This document shows, piece by piece, positions 63,228-64,000 of a stretch of 64,000 nt of DNA. Under the pieces are notes generated by a model. The model had not been told where the DNA came from and did not search any database. It worked only from the letters and a program-made list of their open reading frames with translations. Within the stretch, counting starts at the first letter, position 1, and the number at the start of each line of letters is the position of its first letter. The stretch is from Candidatus Zixiibacteriota bacterium (GTDB lineage: Bacteria; Zixibacteria; MSB-5A5; DSPP01). Made by a program: the position numbers and the translations under genes. The stretch is taken from contig JAKEHY010000038.1 of assembly GCA_022614805.1 (NCBI GenBank), positions 248,001 through 312,000 on the forward strand. Reading direction: 5' to 3'.

Positions 63228-63307
63228 CGCTCCTGTCCGTTAGTAGTTTACGTTAAAGCTTTCCCGAAGTTTCCAAAATCGGAAGTGCGGCAAAGAAGTG
63301 CTTGTGG

Positions 63308-63334
63308 CGCAGGTTAGGCTTTATCTAACCTGCG
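63308..63334. other. Perfect hairpin upstream of the PspC operon
   Basis: A 10-bp stem (CGCAGGTTAG/CTAACCTGCG) with loop GCTTTAT. No T-run follows on either strand, so it is not a standard terminator. It may be a dispersed repeat or a regulatory structure in the PspC leader. Confidence 0.5.
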
Positions 63335-63406
63335 TTAACGTCAACGGACGCAGGATATGCTCCGATGAACTGGGCTTTATCCTTTGCCATGCTCGCTACT
63401 TGAAAA

Positions 63407-64000
63407 CTATTTCCCGTCCGTTTGCTGTTTCCCCTTGGCAATATTGGGAATCCTATTCAGAATCTCCTCGAACTTCATACCGGTCAAAGATTCTATCACC
63501 GGGGGGAGCTGGGCGATAATCTGGGTGACGTCACGGGTTACTTTTGACGCCCCGGCGCCGCCGTCCCCGGAGTTGATGATGACAATTTTCTCGGTTTTGG
63601 ACAAAGGTTCGGCAATCGCCCTTGCAATATCCGGCAGTTTTTCTATCAGCATCTGGGCAATGGCGGCTTCGTTATACTGCTTCCAGGCCTCGGCCTTTTT
63701 GGCCATCGCATCCGCCGTTGACTGCCCTTGGGCCTTGATGATATCGGCTTCCGCCAATCCCCTGGCCTTGTTGGCATCCGCCTGGGCAAAGCCGGTCACT
63801 TTGGTCGCCTCCGCCTCGCCGGCGGCCTCGGTCTGCAGACGGTACTTTTCGGCGGTGGCCAACGTTTCAATCCGGTACCGTTCCGCATCGGCCGGTTTCT
63901 GAACGCCGGCGTTCAGTTCCTTCTCCCGGCGGGCGATTTCCTTTTCCTGCACCTCGATTTGCTTGGTTTTTTCCACCACCTGCACGGAAATTTCTTCCGC
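63407..64000 (-). CDS. Flotillin/SPFH-family protein, C-terminal part (N-terminus beyond window)
   Basis: The frame is open to the window edge; 197 codons are visible. The helical flotillin region has EIARREKELNAGV, AEKYRLQTEAAGEAEA and ANKARGLAEADIIKAQGQ, followed by the tail VIINSGDGGAGASKV. Flotillins organise membrane microdomains. It is upstream of the PspC/Lia-like cluster on the same strand, so the region is probably one envelope-stress module. Confidence 0.85.
   Translation of the reverse strand, partial: AEEISVQVVEKTKQIEVQEKEIARREKELNAGVQKPADAERYRIETLATAEKYRLQTEAAGEAEATKVTGFAQADANKARGLAEADIIKAQGQSTADAMAKKAEAWKQYNEAAIAQMLIEKLPDIARAIAEPLSKTEKIVIINSGDGGAGASKVTRDVTQIIAQLPPVIESLTGMKFEEILNRIPNIAKGKQQTDGK

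Overview
The window reads as a chromosomal segment of a diderm (outer-membrane) bacterium, roughly 55-58% G+C by eye. The evidence for an outer membrane is BamA, an OmpH/Skp-like chaperone, LpxD, the Kdo genes kdsA, kdsB and kdsD, LptB and LptC. Secreted proteins ending in dockerin-like pairs (GADIVLLI and similar), a sigma-54 system and ADP-forming acyl-CoA synthetase together recall uncultured FCB-group lineages such as Zixibacteria. That placement is inference; no rRNA gene is present. There is no prophage, CRISPR array or intact transposase.

Layout. 1-2298: 3' part of a secreted Asp-box protein (minus strand). 2544-7753: two TPR regulators, one without and one with a sigma-54 AAA+ domain, around a tiny Gly-rich secreted protein. 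7873-15292: lipoamide dehydrogenase, thiolase, two small proteins, an AT-rich insertion encoding a putative PD-(D/E)XK-EVE nuclease, a NodB-type deacetylase and an ADP-forming acyl-CoA synthetase. 15360-24178 (minus): rpoN, lptB, lptC, kdsD, kdsA, a lipoprotein, pyrG, kdsB and gatC, interrupted by one plus-strand membrane gene. 24179-26965: an accessory patch with a 250-bp MITE, an unrecognised winged-helix/coiled-coil gene, a gatC fragment and an AT-rich GT-C-like membrane protein. 26967-34660 (minus): tRNA-Leu, tig, clpP, clpX, lon, engB, purA.

34853-45116: secreted dockerin-type proteins, DoxX, UppP, a divergent DprA with MnmE, a beta-barrel protein, a secreted trypsin-fold protease and a double-SIS protein. 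45368-48482: tandem E1-alpha genes and E1-beta of a 2-oxoacid dehydrogenase; the E3 is at 7873 and no E2 is in the window. 48615-52806: bamA, ompH and lpxD, bracketed by inverted REP-like repeats. 52932-60157: lysA, sdhCAB, a DtxR/MntR regulator divergent from mntH and uspA. 60247-64000 (minus): flotillin (partial), two PspC proteins, two LiaI/LiaF-like membrane proteins, an alpha/beta hydrolase and L27.

Themes. Sigma-70-like promoters with 16-17 bp spacers are readable in many gaps. At gatC, uppP, bamA and sdhC the -10 box lies only 6-10 nt before the start codon and no Shine-Dalgarno is seen, so leaderless mRNAs are likely. The most notable candidates for something new are the PD-(D/E)XK-EVE protein, the MITE with a perfect 15-bp target duplication, a 33-nt leader shared by the genes at 2298 and 4217, and a terminator-like hairpin in the pdhA leader.
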